A DNA stretch of 64,000 nt from contig JADHNY010000006.1 in the NCBI GenBank assembly GCA_016779265.1, positions 1-64,000 of the forward strand, in the 5' to 3' direction. Source of the DNA: Pirellulales bacterium (GTDB taxonomy: Bacteria > Planctomycetota > Planctomycetia > Pirellulales > UBA1268). The position numbers were made by a program, and so were the translations under genes. Below, one piece after another: positions 1 through 9,284 of this stretch. The notes below the pieces were generated by a model. It saw only the letters and a program-made list of their open reading frames with translations. It had not been told where the DNA came from and did no database searches. The first letter of the stretch is position 1, and every line of letters begins with the position of its first letter.

Positions 1-1
1 G

Positions 2-2344
2 CTTTTTCGCGACGGCCGATTTGATGTCTTCTCCACAGCGTCCGGCTCCCTGCTGACATCACGGTCCGCCGCAGAAACCGGACTGGCCGACATTCAGCTG
101 GCCCGGCCGTACGCAGCAGATCTCAGCACCGTGCTCAGCTTTAAGAACGGCTTCGCCCTTGGACGCCTGGGCCTTGAGTCGTCGTTTGTCTCCCTCAGAG
201 AGCTCCCCGAGGAGTTTCAACAACTCGGTGATGATCAGGCTGTCTGGGATGGCGAGTCGATCATTCTTCACCATGCCGACGGGCATTTCGGACGACTCCG
301 CCCAGTCACTGAAATGGGCGAACTCCAAGCTGTCGGGGATGCCCGCCTGATCGATGTCGATGCGACGCAGCTTTCAAGCGGCCCACTGGTGGCAGCCCTG
401 ACCGCTGACGGCTCGGTACGGATTGAGACGATCTCACAACGCCGCAACCTGCTGACCGATGAGCTGATCACCGAGGCGACGGGCACGACGTTGGAGACGA
501 GCGACAGTGACGATCCGGCAGAGGCTCTGCGGTTTGTTCGGGTGTCTGAACTCGGCGACCAGGTTTTTCTGATTCGGGCTGACGGGCGGGGCACCCGGTA
601 CGAGATTCGCACGATTGAGACGCCCCAGGAGATGGAACAGCTCGCTCTCGTCAGTGACGGAGCAGAACTCACCGCCATCACACGCCTGTTTGGTGGAAAC
701 ACGCTGGTCGTTGGCGAGAGCAGCGGCGCGATCTCGACCTGGTTTCTCAGCCGAGAACAGGCCGCCACAGAGGACGACCAGCTCCCTGCAGACGGACTTC
801 GGCTCGCCAAGGCAACCAGCTTCTCTGCCGTTCCCAGCGAGGGTGCACCGGCCGCCATCACGAGCCTGGCGGGATCCCCGAGATCTCGCCTGTTTGCCGC
901 TGCCGATACGAGCGGCCGAGTACGACTGCTCCACAGCACGACCGGCCGCGAGCTGGGCATGACAGCCACCGATGACGAGCCCTCGCAGCTTGTGATTGCC
1001 CCTCGTGAAGACGCACTGCTTGCCGCGTCGCAGCGGATGCTGCAGACCTGGTCGCTGGCACCGGGCTACCCAGCGGTGTCGTTTGCCTCGCTCTTCGGCA
1101 AGGTCTGGTACGAGAACTACCCCGCCGCGTCTCATGTCTGGGAAACCACCGGACACGAATCGTTCGAGCCTAAGTTTGGCCTGGTGCCGCTGATCTTTGG
1201 CACGATCAAAGCCACGCTTTACTCGATGCTGTTCGCGGTTCCGATTGCGATTCTTGCGGCCATCTACTCCAGCCAGTTCATGCGGCCGGACCTCAAGGCG
1301 AGCGTCAAGCCGACGATTGAAATGATGGCGAGCCTTCCCAGCGTCGTGCTGGGGTTCATCGCTGGCCTCGTCTTCGCACCCGTTCTTGAGCAGCACCTCT
1401 CAGCTTTCCTCACCAGCTGCTTCACGGTGCCCCTGGCATTGCTGACTGGCGCACATCTCTGGCAGCTGATGCCTGCCTCTGCTCGCACCGTCTATCAGCG
1501 GCTGCGGTTTCCAGTGGTGCTGCTGGTGACGATTCCAGGAGGCATCCTCGCCGGCGTGCTCCTCGGACCACAAGCAGAGGGCTTTCTGTTTGATGGCGAC
1601 CTGCTCGCCTGGCTTGATGGCCGGGGAGGCAACAGCCGTGCCGGCTGGACGATCGCAGCGCTCCCCCTGTCGGGCCTGGTCGCAGCCTATGCCTCGCAAC
1701 GGTTTGTCTCGCCTGTGCTTCGCGAACGTTCTGCCGGCTGGAGTGGATTCCAAGCAGGGCTCGTCTCGCTCGTCACCTTCATCGCTGCAGTCGCAGCAGC
1801 ACTGGCGTTTGCCGGAGCCCTCGGGGGCGTCTTCGACTCACTCCGCATCGACACCCGGGGCGGCATCTTCGGAACCTACGTGCAACGGAATGCGATGGTG
1901 GTGGGGATCGGGATGAGCTTTGCGATCATCCCGCTGATCTTCACAATCGCTGACGACGCCCTTTCCAGCGTGCCAGAACATCTTCGCAGCGCCTCACTCG
2001 GTGCCGGAGCAACGCCTTGGCAGACCGCCATGCGGGTGATCGTTCCGGCAGCGAGCGGCGGCATCTTTTCGGCGGTCATGATCGGACTGGGCCGCGCAGT
2101 TGGCGAAACGATGATCGTGCTGATGGCTGCCGGCAACACGCCCTTGCTGAAGTGGAATATCTTCAATGGCTTCCAGACGCTCTCCGCCGCGTTGGCCACC
2201 GAACTTCCGGAGGCGGCCCGTGGCACCGCCCACTACCGCGTGCTGTTCCTCGCTGCTCTCACCCTGTTCGCAATGACATTCGTGGTGAACACCGCCGCAG
2301 AAGTCGTCCGTCAGCGTGTTCGTCGGAGGTCTCATGAACTCTGA
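2..2344 (+). CDS. pstC: Phosphate ABC transporter permease PstC, 5' end outside the window
   Basis: This is one of the two inner-membrane permease subunits of the high-affinity phosphate importer. The frame is open to the left edge of the window, so the true start lies upstream and the ATG at 131 is internal. About 780 residues are visible. The first 400 or so are soluble and contain repeated WD40-like blades, for example TADGSVRIETIS and DTSGRVRLLHSTTGRELG, which suggests a beta-propeller. The membrane part starts near LVPLIFGTIKATLYSM. It ends with the permease coupling loop (LGAGATPWQTAMRVIVPAA) and RAVGETM, typical of PstC. Canonical PstC is about 300 residues, so the N-terminal domain is a large addition, as in the long PstC of some other bacteria. 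The stop overlaps the pstA start by 11 bases, which points to translational coupling. Family assignment is firm; the propeller is inferred. Confidence 0.93.
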   Translation, partial: LFRDGRFDVFSTASGSLLTSRSAAETGLADIQLARPYAADLSTVLSFKNGFALGRLGLESSFVSLRELPEEFQQLGDDQAVWDGESIILHHADGHFGRLRPVTEMGELQAVGDARLIDVDATQLSSGPLVAALTADGSVRIETISQRRNLLTDELITEATGTTLETSDSDDPAEALRFVRVSELGDQVFLIRADGRGTRYEIRTIETPQEMEQLALVSDGAELTAITRLFGGNTLVVGESSGAISTWFLSREQAATEDDQLPADGLRLAKATSFSAVPSEGAPAAITSLAGSPRSRLFAAADTSGRVRLLHSTTGRELGMTATDDEPSQLVIAPREDALLAASQRMLQTWSLAPGYPAVSFASLFGKVWYENYPAASHVWETTGHESFEPKFGLVPLIFGTIKATLYSMLFAVPIAILAAIYSSQFMRPDLKASVKPTIEMMASLPSVVLGFIAGLVFAPVLEQHLSAFLTSCFTVPLALLTGAHLWQLMPASARTVYQRLRFPVVLLVTIPGGILAGVLLGPQAEGFLFDGDLLAWLDGRGGNSRAGWTIAALPLSGLVAAYASQRFVSPVLRERSAGWSGFQAGLVSLVTFIAAVAAALAFAGALGGVFDSLRIDTRGGIFGTYVQRNAMVVGIGMSFAIIPLIFTIADDALSSVPEHLRSASLGAGATPWQTAMRVIVPAASGGIFSAVMIGLGRAVGETMIVLMAAGNTPLLKWNIFNGFQTLSAALATELPEAARGTAHYRVLFLAALTLFAMTFVVNTAAEVVRQRVRRRSHEL

Positions 2345-4025
2345 CACAGCACCACGTCGTCGCTCATCACGACGCCGCGTTCGCAGCAGCTACACCAACC
2401 TCGCTGCGCATGGCGAGCCATGGGTCTGGCTCACCGCCGGCTCCCTCGGAACAGCGCTGGCGATGATCATCGGCCTGCTGCTGTTCATCACAGCCCGCGG
2501 CCTTGCCACCTTCTGGCCTCTTCCGCTTGAGCGAGTCCAGCTCGCCGATGGGCGGGCACTGCTTGGTGAGGTCACCGACCGAGAGCAGCAGGTGGACGAG
2601 TCCTCGGGAGAAACGGTTTCGCAAAGGCTCATCCGTACCGCCAACTACGAACTCACTGGGCAACACTATCAGTGGATCGACGATGCAGACATCATCGCTT
2701 TCGCAAAGCCAGACTGGGCCACCGCAGTCGAGCGACTCGAAGGTGGTCGTTTCCACGGCACGCCGCAGTACTTCTACAAAGATGGCGATGTTGTCGCCAC
2801 TGGCCCAGCAGCGACCTGGCAGGAGTTTCTCGAGATTCATCCAGCCGTCCGCCAACGGGCAGCCGAGGCGAAGTCGATCGATCGACATGAACGAGGGCAT
2901 GTGCAACGGGAGCTTCGCGCGGCACGACTCGCGGTGGCCCAGGCCGAGCTCGACTTTGGCGTTGAAAGCCCTGAACACGCGTCGGCGATGGCAGCAGAAG
3001 CTGATGTGCAGGAGCGTGCGGCTGAAGAGATGCAAAGGTTTGATGAACAGACTGCCACACTCCGCGATGAGAACGCTCGCTACGAGATTGGTTTTCTGAC
3101 GGCGGATGGCACTGACGTCCGCATGCCTGTCGGCGAAGTCGTGCGAGGCTGGCAGCCAAACATGCTCACCTGGCCTGGCAAACTCGCGGTCTATCTCGAT
3201 CGCTGGCAGGAGTTTCTCACCGATGATCCTCGCGAGGCCAACAGTGCCGGCGGCGTATTTCCTGCCATCTGGGGCACTGTCGCGATGACGCTGATCATGG
3301 CGATCTTCGTGGCACCCTTCGGCGTCCTCGCCGCGCTCTATCTGCGTGAGTATGCATCGAGCGGACCGATCACCTCTGCAGTGCGGATCGCGATCAACAA
3401 TCTCGCCGGTGTGCCCAGCATTGTGTACGGAGCCTTCGGCCTCGGCTTTTTCTGCTATGTGGTTGGTGCTGGCATCGACGACCTCTTCTTCGAGGCGAGC
3501 CTGGTGGCAGACAACCAGCCCGTTTTCGGCACGGGCGGCCTACTCTGGGCCTCGCTCACGCTGGCCCTGCTGACATTGCCGGTCGTGATCGTGGCCACCG
3601 AAGAGGCGTTGGCCTCTGTGCCCAACTCGATGCGAGAAGGCTCGTATGCCTGCGGAGCTGGCAAATGGCAGACGATTCGACGCATCGTGTTGCCGAGAGC
3701 GCTTCCTGGCATCATGACCGGGCTGATCCTTGCCATGGCCCGTGGTGCGGGCGAGGTGGCCCCGCTGATGCTCGTCGGTGTGAAGAAGCTGGCCTCTGAG
3801 CTTCCCATTGACGGTGTGTTCCCGTTCATCCATCCGGAGCGGGAGTTCATGCACCTTGCCTACCTGATCTACGACGTGGGCTTCCAAAGTCCCAACAGCC
3901 AGGCGGCTCAGCCGATGGTTTTCACGATCACGTTTCTCTTGGTCGCGATCATTGCGGTGCTCAACATTGCCGCAATCTGGATCCGTGGCCGCCTGCGGCG
4001 TCGCTTCGAGACCCAACAGTTTTGA
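2334..4025 (+). CDS. pstA: Phosphate ABC transporter permease PstA with large insert
   Basis: This is the second membrane permease of the Pst phosphate importer. I chose the ATG at 2334 over the GTG at 2316 given by the ORF track, because GGAGG lies 4-5 bases upstream and the overlap with pstC is then a short coupled one. The protein is 563 residues, roughly twice the canonical length. One N-terminal membrane segment (TALAMIIGLLLFITARGLA) is followed by about 250 soluble residues. These include a charged helical stretch rich in Arg, Glu and Ala (around residues 170-245) that looks coiled-coil. The C-terminal half is the usual permease core, with the coupling loop ACGAGKWQTIRRIVLPRALPG and ARGAGEVAPLMLVG. 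The gene sits between pstC and pstB in the same operon. Confidence 0.93.
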   Translation: MNSDTAPRRRSSRRRVRSSYTNLAAHGEPWVWLTAGSLGTALAMIIGLLLFITARGLATFWPLPLERVQLADGRALLGEVTDREQQVDESSGETVSQRLIRTANYELTGQHYQWIDDADIIAFAKPDWATAVERLEGGRFHGTPQYFYKDGDVVATGPAATWQEFLEIHPAVRQRAAEAKSIDRHERGHVQRELRAARLAVAQAELDFGVESPEHASAMAAEADVQERAAEEMQRFDEQTATLRDENARYEIGFLTADGTDVRMPVGEVVRGWQPNMLTWPGKLAVYLDRWQEFLTDDPREANSAGGVFPAIWGTVAMTLIMAIFVAPFGVLAALYLREYASSGPITSAVRIAINNLAGVPSIVYGAFGLGFFCYVVGAGIDDLFFEASLVADNQPVFGTGGLLWASLTLALLTLPVVIVATEEALASVPNSMREGSYACGAGKWQTIRRIVLPRALPGIMTGLILAMARGAGEVAPLMLVGVKKLASELPIDGVFPFIHPEREFMHLAYLIYDVGFQSPNSQAAQPMVFTITFLLVAIIAVLNIAAIWIRGRLRRRFETQQF

Positions 4026-4065
4026 AGTATGATCCGCGGGTTCACGCACTTTGGCGGTTCTCAGC

Positions 4066-4941
4066 ATGACCAGCTCATCGTCAGCCAAGACAGACCCAAC
4101 GACCACAGCCTTCCAAGAAGATCGTCTCGTTGCCGTTGCTGCCGGCATCGATGTGCCGTCAGAGGTGCACGAACAGGTTGCCGAAGAGCAGCCGGTTCTC
4201 GAGATCGATTCGTTCAACCTGTGGTATGGCAGCAAACAGGCGTTGCACGGCATCTCGATGCCGATTCCAGAGCGGCAGGTGACGGCCCTCGTCGGGCCGA
4301 GCGGCTGTGGAAAATCGACACTGCTGAGAAGCGTCAACCGACTCAACGACCTCGTCCAGAGTGTGAAAATCACCGGCGACATGCGGCTCAATGGCGACTC
4401 GATCTACGACCGTCGCACCGATGTGATTGAGCTTCGCAAGCGGATGGGCATGGTGTTCCAAAAGCCCAACCCCTTCCCGATGAGCATCTATGAAAATGTC
4501 GTCTACGCGTTGCGGATCGACGGCGAACGCAACCGTGGCGTGCTCGACGAGGTCTGCGAACGGAGCCTGCGTGGGGCCGCTCTCTGGGATGAAGTGAAAG
4601 ACCGACTTGCAGACAGTGCCCTTGGGCTCTCCGGCGGCCAGCAGCAGCGGCTCTGCATCGCCCGGGCCATCGCCGCGGAACCAGAAGTGCTGCTGCTCGA
4701 CGAACCCTGCAGCGCTCTCGACCCGATTGCGACAGGAAAGGTGGAAGATCTGATCCAAGAACTTCGTGGCACGTATTCCGTCTTGATGGTCACCCACAAT
4801 ATGCAGCAGGCAAGCCGCACGAGTGACTACACCGCCTTCATGTATCTCGGCAGACTGATTGAGTACGGGCCGACAACTGAGATCTTCACAAAACCGATCC
4901 TTCGCGAGACCGAGGCGTACGTCACCGGTCGGTTCGGCTGA
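4066..4941 (+). CDS. pstB: Phosphate import ATP-binding protein PstB
   Basis: This is the cytoplasmic ATPase that powers phosphate import through PstC and PstA. The start is placed at the ATG 4066 ([10 protein letters not shown]) rather than the TTG at 4051; the N-terminal 45 residues are a poorly conserved extension. Walker A is GPSGCGKST (about residues 77-85), followed by the PstB-typical [11 protein letters not shown]. The Q-loop context is [18 protein letters not shown], the ABC signature is LSGGQQQR (about residue 187) and Walker B is LLLDEP. The H-loop is [17 protein letters not shown], a strong PstB hallmark. At 291 residues it is slightly longer than the usual 250-270 because of the leader. 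It lies 40 bases after pstA and 33 bases before phoU, consistent with one transcript. Confidence 0.97.
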   Translation: MTSSSSAKTDPTTTAFQEDRLVAVAAGIDVPSEVHEQVAEEQPVLEIDSFNLWYGSKQALHGISMPIPERQVTALVGPSGCGKSTLLRSVNRLNDLVQSVKITGDMRLNGDSIYDRRTDVIELRKRMGMVFQKPNPFPMSIYENVVYALRIDGERNRGVLDEVCERSLRGAALWDEVKDRLADSALGLSGGQQQRLCIARAIAAEPEVLLLDEPCSALDPIATGKVEDLIQELRGTYSVLMVTHNMQQASRTSDYTAFMYLGRLIEYGPTTEIFTKPILRETEAYVTGRFG

Positions 4942-4974
4942 TCGTCGACCGAGGAAGCACCGGGCAGGCATTCC

Positions 4975-5634
4975 ATGACACGACATATCGAACGCCAGAT
5001 CGACCATCTGAAGCAGCAGGTTCTGATCATCGGAACCTTGGTTGAAGAGGCGATCTCGAAGGCGATCACGGCCCTGATCAACCTCGACGTGCCGCTCGCC
5101 CAACGGGTGATCGAATCGGATGCCGAGATTGACCGCATGGAGGTTGAGGTTGAGGAGGAGTGCCTCAAGATCCTGGCTCTCTACCAGCCGGTCGCAGCTG
5201 ACCTGCGGTTTGTGGTTGCTGCCATCAAGATGAACAACGACCTGGAACGCATGGGCGACCTGGCCAAGAACATTGCGAAACGTGTTAGCCAGCTCGCGCA
5301 GGGAGACCAGGCGGACCTGCCACCACAGATCCGGCCGATGGCGATTAAGTCGCAGGAGATGGTGAAGCAATGCCTGGAGGCTGTGATCAACGCCGACCCA
5401 GCCCTCGCCCGCTACGTGCGAGAACAGGACGACATCGTTGACAACGCCCGCCAAGAGATCCGAGACCAGGTGCTCGAAGGCATCAAGGCGAATCCGGAAA
5501 ACACCGATAACCTGCTCCGAATTAACGCGGTTTCGAAGCATTTCGAACGTCTCGCAGACATGGCCACCAATGTCGCCGAAGACGTGATCTATATGGTTGA
5601 GGGCGACATCGTTCGCCACCGTGCGAACGACTAG
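4975..5634 (+). CDS. phoU: Phosphate-specific transport system accessory protein PhoU
   Basis: PhoU modulates Pst transporter activity and phosphate signalling to the PhoR sensor kinase; it is cytoplasmic and peripheral to the membrane. The 219-residue product has the family's usual length and two repeated three-helix PhoU domains. Each carries the acidic metal-binding type motif, ERMGDLAKNIAKRV in the first half and ERLADMATNVAEDV in the second. The opening TRHIERQIDHLKQQV is typical. It is the last gene of the pst operon. No phoB/phoR pair follows it in this window. Confidence 0.97.
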   Translation: MTRHIERQIDHLKQQVLIIGTLVEEAISKAITALINLDVPLAQRVIESDAEIDRMEVEVEEECLKILALYQPVAADLRFVVAAIKMNNDLERMGDLAKNIAKRVSQLAQGDQADLPPQIRPMAIKSQEMVKQCLEAVINADPALARYVREQDDIVDNARQEIRDQVLEGIKANPENTDNLLRINAVSKHFERLADMATNVAEDVIYMVEGDIVRHRAND

Positions 5635-5849
5635 TCGATCCGGAGGGCGATCAGCGGCTCGCGGTCATCCACAGGCAGTCCACTCCCCGCTCTCCGGCGT
5701 GCTACGATTGCCAATTGTGTCGCGGCTGGCCCGATCCCAAGAGGCTTTCCGAGGCGACGGTCACTCGTGCGTTGCGGACCCGGGCCCCCTCCCGGCAGGA
5801 AGCTGGCGCGAGTGCATACAGGGGCTGACTGTCTGGCGAGGAGCGTGGC

Positions 5850-7388
5850 ATGTACACCGTCGATTGCACCAACGCAGTTTTTCCACAACGACATACCCGC
5901 GGCATGGGCACAGGTACCGCTGAGCCTGGATTCTTTGCTGGCTCCCTCGGGTCTGGCTCCCCCTGGCGATTTGCCGTTGCCTTCGTCGCAATGGGTATCT
6001 GCCTGCACACGACGGTGACACACGCTGAAGACAGCGTTGGCGTCTTGGTGACGGGCCCGCTGGCGGCCACCGTTGGTGAGAAACTTAGCTTTGAAGTCGA
6101 ACTGGTGAACCGTGCAGGGGCTGCGCTGAGCGGCCTGCGAATCGTCGACTACTTTGACGCGGGCTTCCGGCACGAGGCGTCCGAGAGCCCGATCGAACAG
6201 AAGGGCACGATCGACCTCGCCACGGGCACGTCACGCCGACTGACACTGGAGTTCATCGCTGCAGCTCCAGGCCGGCAGTGCCATCGCGTTGAGATTCTCG
6301 ACACCGCCCATCAGTTTGTCGGAGGCGCCACCGCATGCGTGGAGGTGTCAGCCCCTCCTGACGCGACCGCCTCCACAGCGCCCCCTTCAGCACCCCCCAC
6401 AGCGGCAGCCAGCCCACCAGCTGCAGGCCTCACCCCACCCTCAGTGATGGTTCCGCCACTCGCTTCAGGAACACCAGCTGCCGTCACGACGCCGCCATCT
6501 GTTGAGACTCCTGCGGCTGCCACGCCGCCTGCAACCCCTCCAGCCTCATCGCCGCCAGCAACGCCTGCCCCTCCTGGCCTGCTCTCCCCCAGCCCCACAG
6601 CTTCAGCTGGATCACCAGCAGCAGGCCCCCCCGCACTTGAGATGGAAATTACCGGTCCCACCGAACGGAAACCGGGGGGACTCGTCGAGTTCATCACCAC
6701 CGTTCACAACACTGGACAAGTGACCTCCACCGGCGGCACGCTCGAACTCTCGTGGGATCGTGGCTTCATCGCCGCCGAAGCTTCCGACGGCTATGTGATG
6801 GGCACCGACAAGGTCTCCTGGGACATTCCCGATGTCGATCCGGGCGGCAAACTGCGTCGGCAGATCAACCTACGGCTTCCCGCCTCACCGCCGGCCTCGC
6901 TGGGCTTTCGCCAGCCACGCATGTGCATTCGAGGCGTCCTCTCAGGGGTCGTCGGAGGTGTGCTCGTTGCCGACGAGTGCTGTGTTGCCGTGACTGCCGA
7001 CGAATCGCCACGGAAAACGATGGTGGATGCCGGGCTGCATCTGTCGCTCGCTGACTGTGACGACCCGATTCAGGTGGGAAGCAGCACCACACTGATCTGT
7101 ACGATCCGCAATGACGGGGCAAGTCCAAGCGGACTACTCAATGCCATGATCATGCTGCCAGAACAGGCGAGACTCGTGGGTGACCCCACGCCATCGCGGG
7201 TCAGAATCGACGGCCGCACCGTGAGCTTTGATGGGATTCCGTCACTCGCTCCTGGTGCGATGACCACACTCGAACTGGCCTTTCGGATGCCGACCGCAGG
7301 CCGCTGGAAGAGTGAGGCGATCCTCACCGGTGATGATCTCGACGGTTCACTTGCTGCTGTTGCCGAGACAACGGCACTGAGTCCGTAG
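5850..7388 (+). CDS. Secreted protein with DUF11-like beta domains and a Pro/Ala/Thr linker
   Basis: The product is probably exported and surface or periplasm associated; no enzymatic role is visible. The ATG at 5850 has GAGGAG seven bases upstream. A hydrophobic segment (WRFAVAFVAMGICLHTTVTHA, around residues 40-60) looks like a signal peptide preceded by an unusually long leader, so the true start may lie downstream. Three immunoglobulin-like segments with the wording of DUF11 repeats (GEKLSFEVELVNRAG, GGLVEFITTVHNTG, GSSTTLICTIRNDG) follow. The first is separated from the others by about 90 residues of Pro, Ala, Ser and Thr, a flexible linker. It stands alone, 215 bases after phoU and 208 bases before the next gene. 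Planctomycetes often carry such proteins, but the specific function is unknown. Confidence 0.8.
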   Translation: MYTVDCTNAVFPQRHTRGMGTGTAEPGFFAGSLGSGSPWRFAVAFVAMGICLHTTVTHAEDSVGVLVTGPLAATVGEKLSFEVELVNRAGAALSGLRIVDYFDAGFRHEASESPIEQKGTIDLATGTSRRLTLEFIAAAPGRQCHRVEILDTAHQFVGGATACVEVSAPPDATASTAPPSAPPTAAASPPAAGLTPPSVMVPPLASGTPAAVTTPPSVETPAAATPPATPPASSPPATPAPPGLLSPSPTASAGSPAAGPPALEMEITGPTERKPGGLVEFITTVHNTGQVTSTGGTLELSWDRGFIAAEASDGYVMGTDKVSWDIPDVDPGGKLRRQINLRLPASPPASLGFRQPRMCIRGVLSGVVGGVLVADECCVAVTADESPRKTMVDAGLHLSLADCDDPIQVGSSTTLICTIRNDGASPSGLLNAMIMLPEQARLVGDPTPSRVRIDGRTVSFDGIPSLAPGAMTTLELAFRMPTAGRWKSEAILTGDDLDGSLAAVAETTALSP

Positions 7389-7596
7389 CACGCCGGGCCA
7401 CTCGCAAACCGGGGCCACTCACATCCGAGGTCCGGCACGCGACGGCCGTTTTCTCAACGACAGCCAGCAACCAGGCGAGCTGGGTCCTCCGCACAAACGG
7501 GGAAAACTATGCGTTGCTCGCGATCTGTGTAGAGGTTGTGCATGTTGTTGTGCCGACCACGTTCTCAAAGTGCTGCATACCAGCCGAGGGAACGGC

Positions 7597-8904
7597 ATGC
7601 TTGTCTGCTCTGCGAACTGGCTGCTTCCGGACGGGGGCGTCTCGCTGCCACCGACTGCCCGTGAACTGGCCACGTTCCAGCGTGGACTGCAGACAGTGTC
7701 AGGCCGGGCGGGCTTTCGTTCGGACGGACGATATCAGCCCATCAGCCGGGTTGATCTCGTCTTTGCCGGAGACATGCTCGATACGCTCTCGAGCACACGC
7801 TGGCTCGGCGCCACGCGACCCTGGCAGGGCACGCCAGCGTCGTGTCAGCTGCACACGGAAATCGCCGTCGCCAGCCTGCGGCGCGGTCAACGAGCGTTGG
7901 CCCTGCTCCGACGCCTCCACCGCGACGGCATCGCGGTCCCCGAAGCGACCCGGCTGGGGCGTCCGTCACCCAGTCACTTCTCGCGTGTACCTGTGCGGCT
8001 GATCACACTCGCCGGTGACCACGACCTGCCGTGGCCAACCGCTCCTACGAGTCGTGACACACCGGAGTTTGCCTGGTCACCAGCGGTTTCTACTCGCTGG
8101 GGCGACAACAGCGATGTGTTCATCTCTCATGGGCAGCAGCTCGACCCCACAGCCGCATCCGCTGCTCCTGGTGAAGATCGGCCGCCAAGCGTGCGTGAAA
8201 GCGTGGGAATCGACCTGGTGACAAGGTTTTTGCAACGCCTCGGACAGCTGCTGCCAGAGATCCCCCTGCAGCGGTTCGGCCGATCGCTTGCGGCCGCCCA
8301 TCCACTTAGTCTCCCGCAGCGGATCCAGGCCTGGCTCGATCGCCATCAGGCAGCCGCCGCCTCACGGACCACGCTGCGGTCGTGCTGGCAACGCTGTGTT
8401 GCAGACTGGCACCGCAGCACTCGTAGAGAAACCCCAGTGGTCCGCGACCTCGGGATCGATGTCTGCGATCGGCTGGCTGGCTGGTTAAGCGATAGCCTCC
8501 ATCCCAATGCCTCACCGACTGCTCCCCAAGATCTATCGTCCGTGCTCCAGCCTGAACCCTCAGCGGTTGTTGCCGCCGTCTGCCAAGAGGGCATTCACAC
8601 GGCCGTCCTTGGCCACCTTCCGCTGCATGAAAGCATCCCAGCCCGCGAGCAGTCGCAGATCAGGCAGCCGTTTTTCGTGCACGCGGCGGTGCCCCCACCG
8701 GAGGTGCTCGGACTTGTGCCACGCCAGCCGCAGCCAGACTGCTGTGAACTGGCCTGGTCAGCTGTGTTTGAGCAGGGTGAACACCTCGGCATGCGGCACA
8801 CCGTCTCAGCAGGGCTCTCCACGTCGGTCCACCGAAGCTTTGCAGCCACGGTCATCGGTCACCCTGCAGTCGCAGGCACGGTCGACGCCCTGCAGGCAGC
8901 CTAA
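7597..8904 (+). CDS. Calcineurin-like metallophosphoesterase family protein (divergent)
   Basis: The fold is inferred from a spaced set of motifs resembling the metallophosphoesterase signature: VFAGDMLD (residues 56-62) for the GD motif, LAGDHDL (138-144) in place of the usual GNHD, and FISHGQQLD (175-183) for the GH motif. The start at 7597 is preferred over the GTG at 7570 because GAGGGA lies six bases before it. The C-terminal 230 residues are mostly helical, without a recognised domain. The substrate cannot be predicted, and the Asn to Asp change in the third motif could alter activity. The gene is followed after 45 bases by cutA, and that short gap contains two competing inverted repeats. 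Confidence 0.62.
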   Translation: MLVCSANWLLPDGGVSLPPTARELATFQRGLQTVSGRAGFRSDGRYQPISRVDLVFAGDMLDTLSSTRWLGATRPWQGTPASCQLHTEIAVASLRRGQRALALLRRLHRDGIAVPEATRLGRPSPSHFSRVPVRLITLAGDHDLPWPTAPTSRDTPEFAWSPAVSTRWGDNSDVFISHGQQLDPTAASAAPGEDRPPSVRESVGIDLVTRFLQRLGQLLPEIPLQRFGRSLAAAHPLSLPQRIQAWLDRHQAAAASRTTLRSCWQRCVADWHRSTRRETPVVRDLGIDVCDRLAGWLSDSLHPNASPTAPQDLSSVLQPEPSAVVAAVCQEGIHTAVLGHLPLHESIPAREQSQIRQPFFVHAAVPPPEVLGLVPRQPQPDCCELAWSAVFEQGEHLGMRHTVSAGLSTSVHRSFAATVIGHPAVAGTVDALQAA

Positions 8905-8945
8905 GCACAAAGCGGCAGTAGTAACGCAGCATTTGCTAGGCTGCG
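8896..8945 (+). other. Two mutually exclusive inverted repeats before cutA
   Basis: GCAGCCTA (8896-8903), spanning the stop codon of the upstream gene, is perfectly complementary to TAGGCTGC (8937-8944). A second stem, CGCAGC (8925-8930) with GCTGCG (8940-8945), uses the same 3' bases, so only one can form at a time. Either structure ends a few bases before the cutA ATG at 8950 and would cover the place where a ribosome binding site should be. This is seen in the sequence; a regulatory role is inference. Confidence 0.4.
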
Positions 8946-8949
8946 GCCC

Positions 8950-9282
8950 ATGGACCTTCTTGAAATCACCCAGATCACCACCACCTTCAGCACTGCCGAA
9001 GAGGCTCATCTCCTGGTTGTCGATCTGCTTGAGCGACGACTGATTGCCTGCGGTCAGATCGACGCCAATGTTCAGAGCTGCTATCGCTGGCAGGGTGCTG
9101 TTGCTCGTGACACCGAGTGGCGATGCACGTTGAAGACCTCCAGAGCGACAACAGACGCATGCCTCCAACGGATCCTGGAGGTCCACCCGTACGACACCCC
9201 TGAGCTGATCGTGGCCAGCGTGTCGACGTCCGAGGCCTATGCCGCCTGGGTCGATACCAGCGTCGCCCCGGAGCCAAACTGA
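8950..9282 (+). CDS. cutA: CutA family divalent-cation tolerance protein
   Basis: CutA is a small trimeric ferredoxin-like protein linked to divalent-metal tolerance; its exact role remains unclear in most bacteria. The 110-residue length fits the family. The sequence carries the expected order of motifs: TTFSTAEEAHLLVVDLLERRLIACGQI at the N-terminus, SCYRWQG in the middle and HPYDTPELIVASV near the end. The usual E-E after WQG is replaced by a longer loop (AVARDTEWRCTLKT). There is no clear Shine-Dalgarno sequence. The following small gene begins two bases after the stop, so they are probably cotranscribed. Confidence 0.92.
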   Translation: MDLLEITQITTTFSTAEEAHLLVVDLLERRLIACGQIDANVQSCYRWQGAVARDTEWRCTLKTSRATTDACLQRILEVHPYDTPELIVASVSTSEAYAAWVDTSVAPEPN

Positions 9283-9284
9283 CC

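Noticed and set aside
4159-5619. 486-residue minus-strand ORF covering pstB and phoU
   Set aside because: It is antisense to two clearly identified genes and has no motifs; a high-GC shadow.
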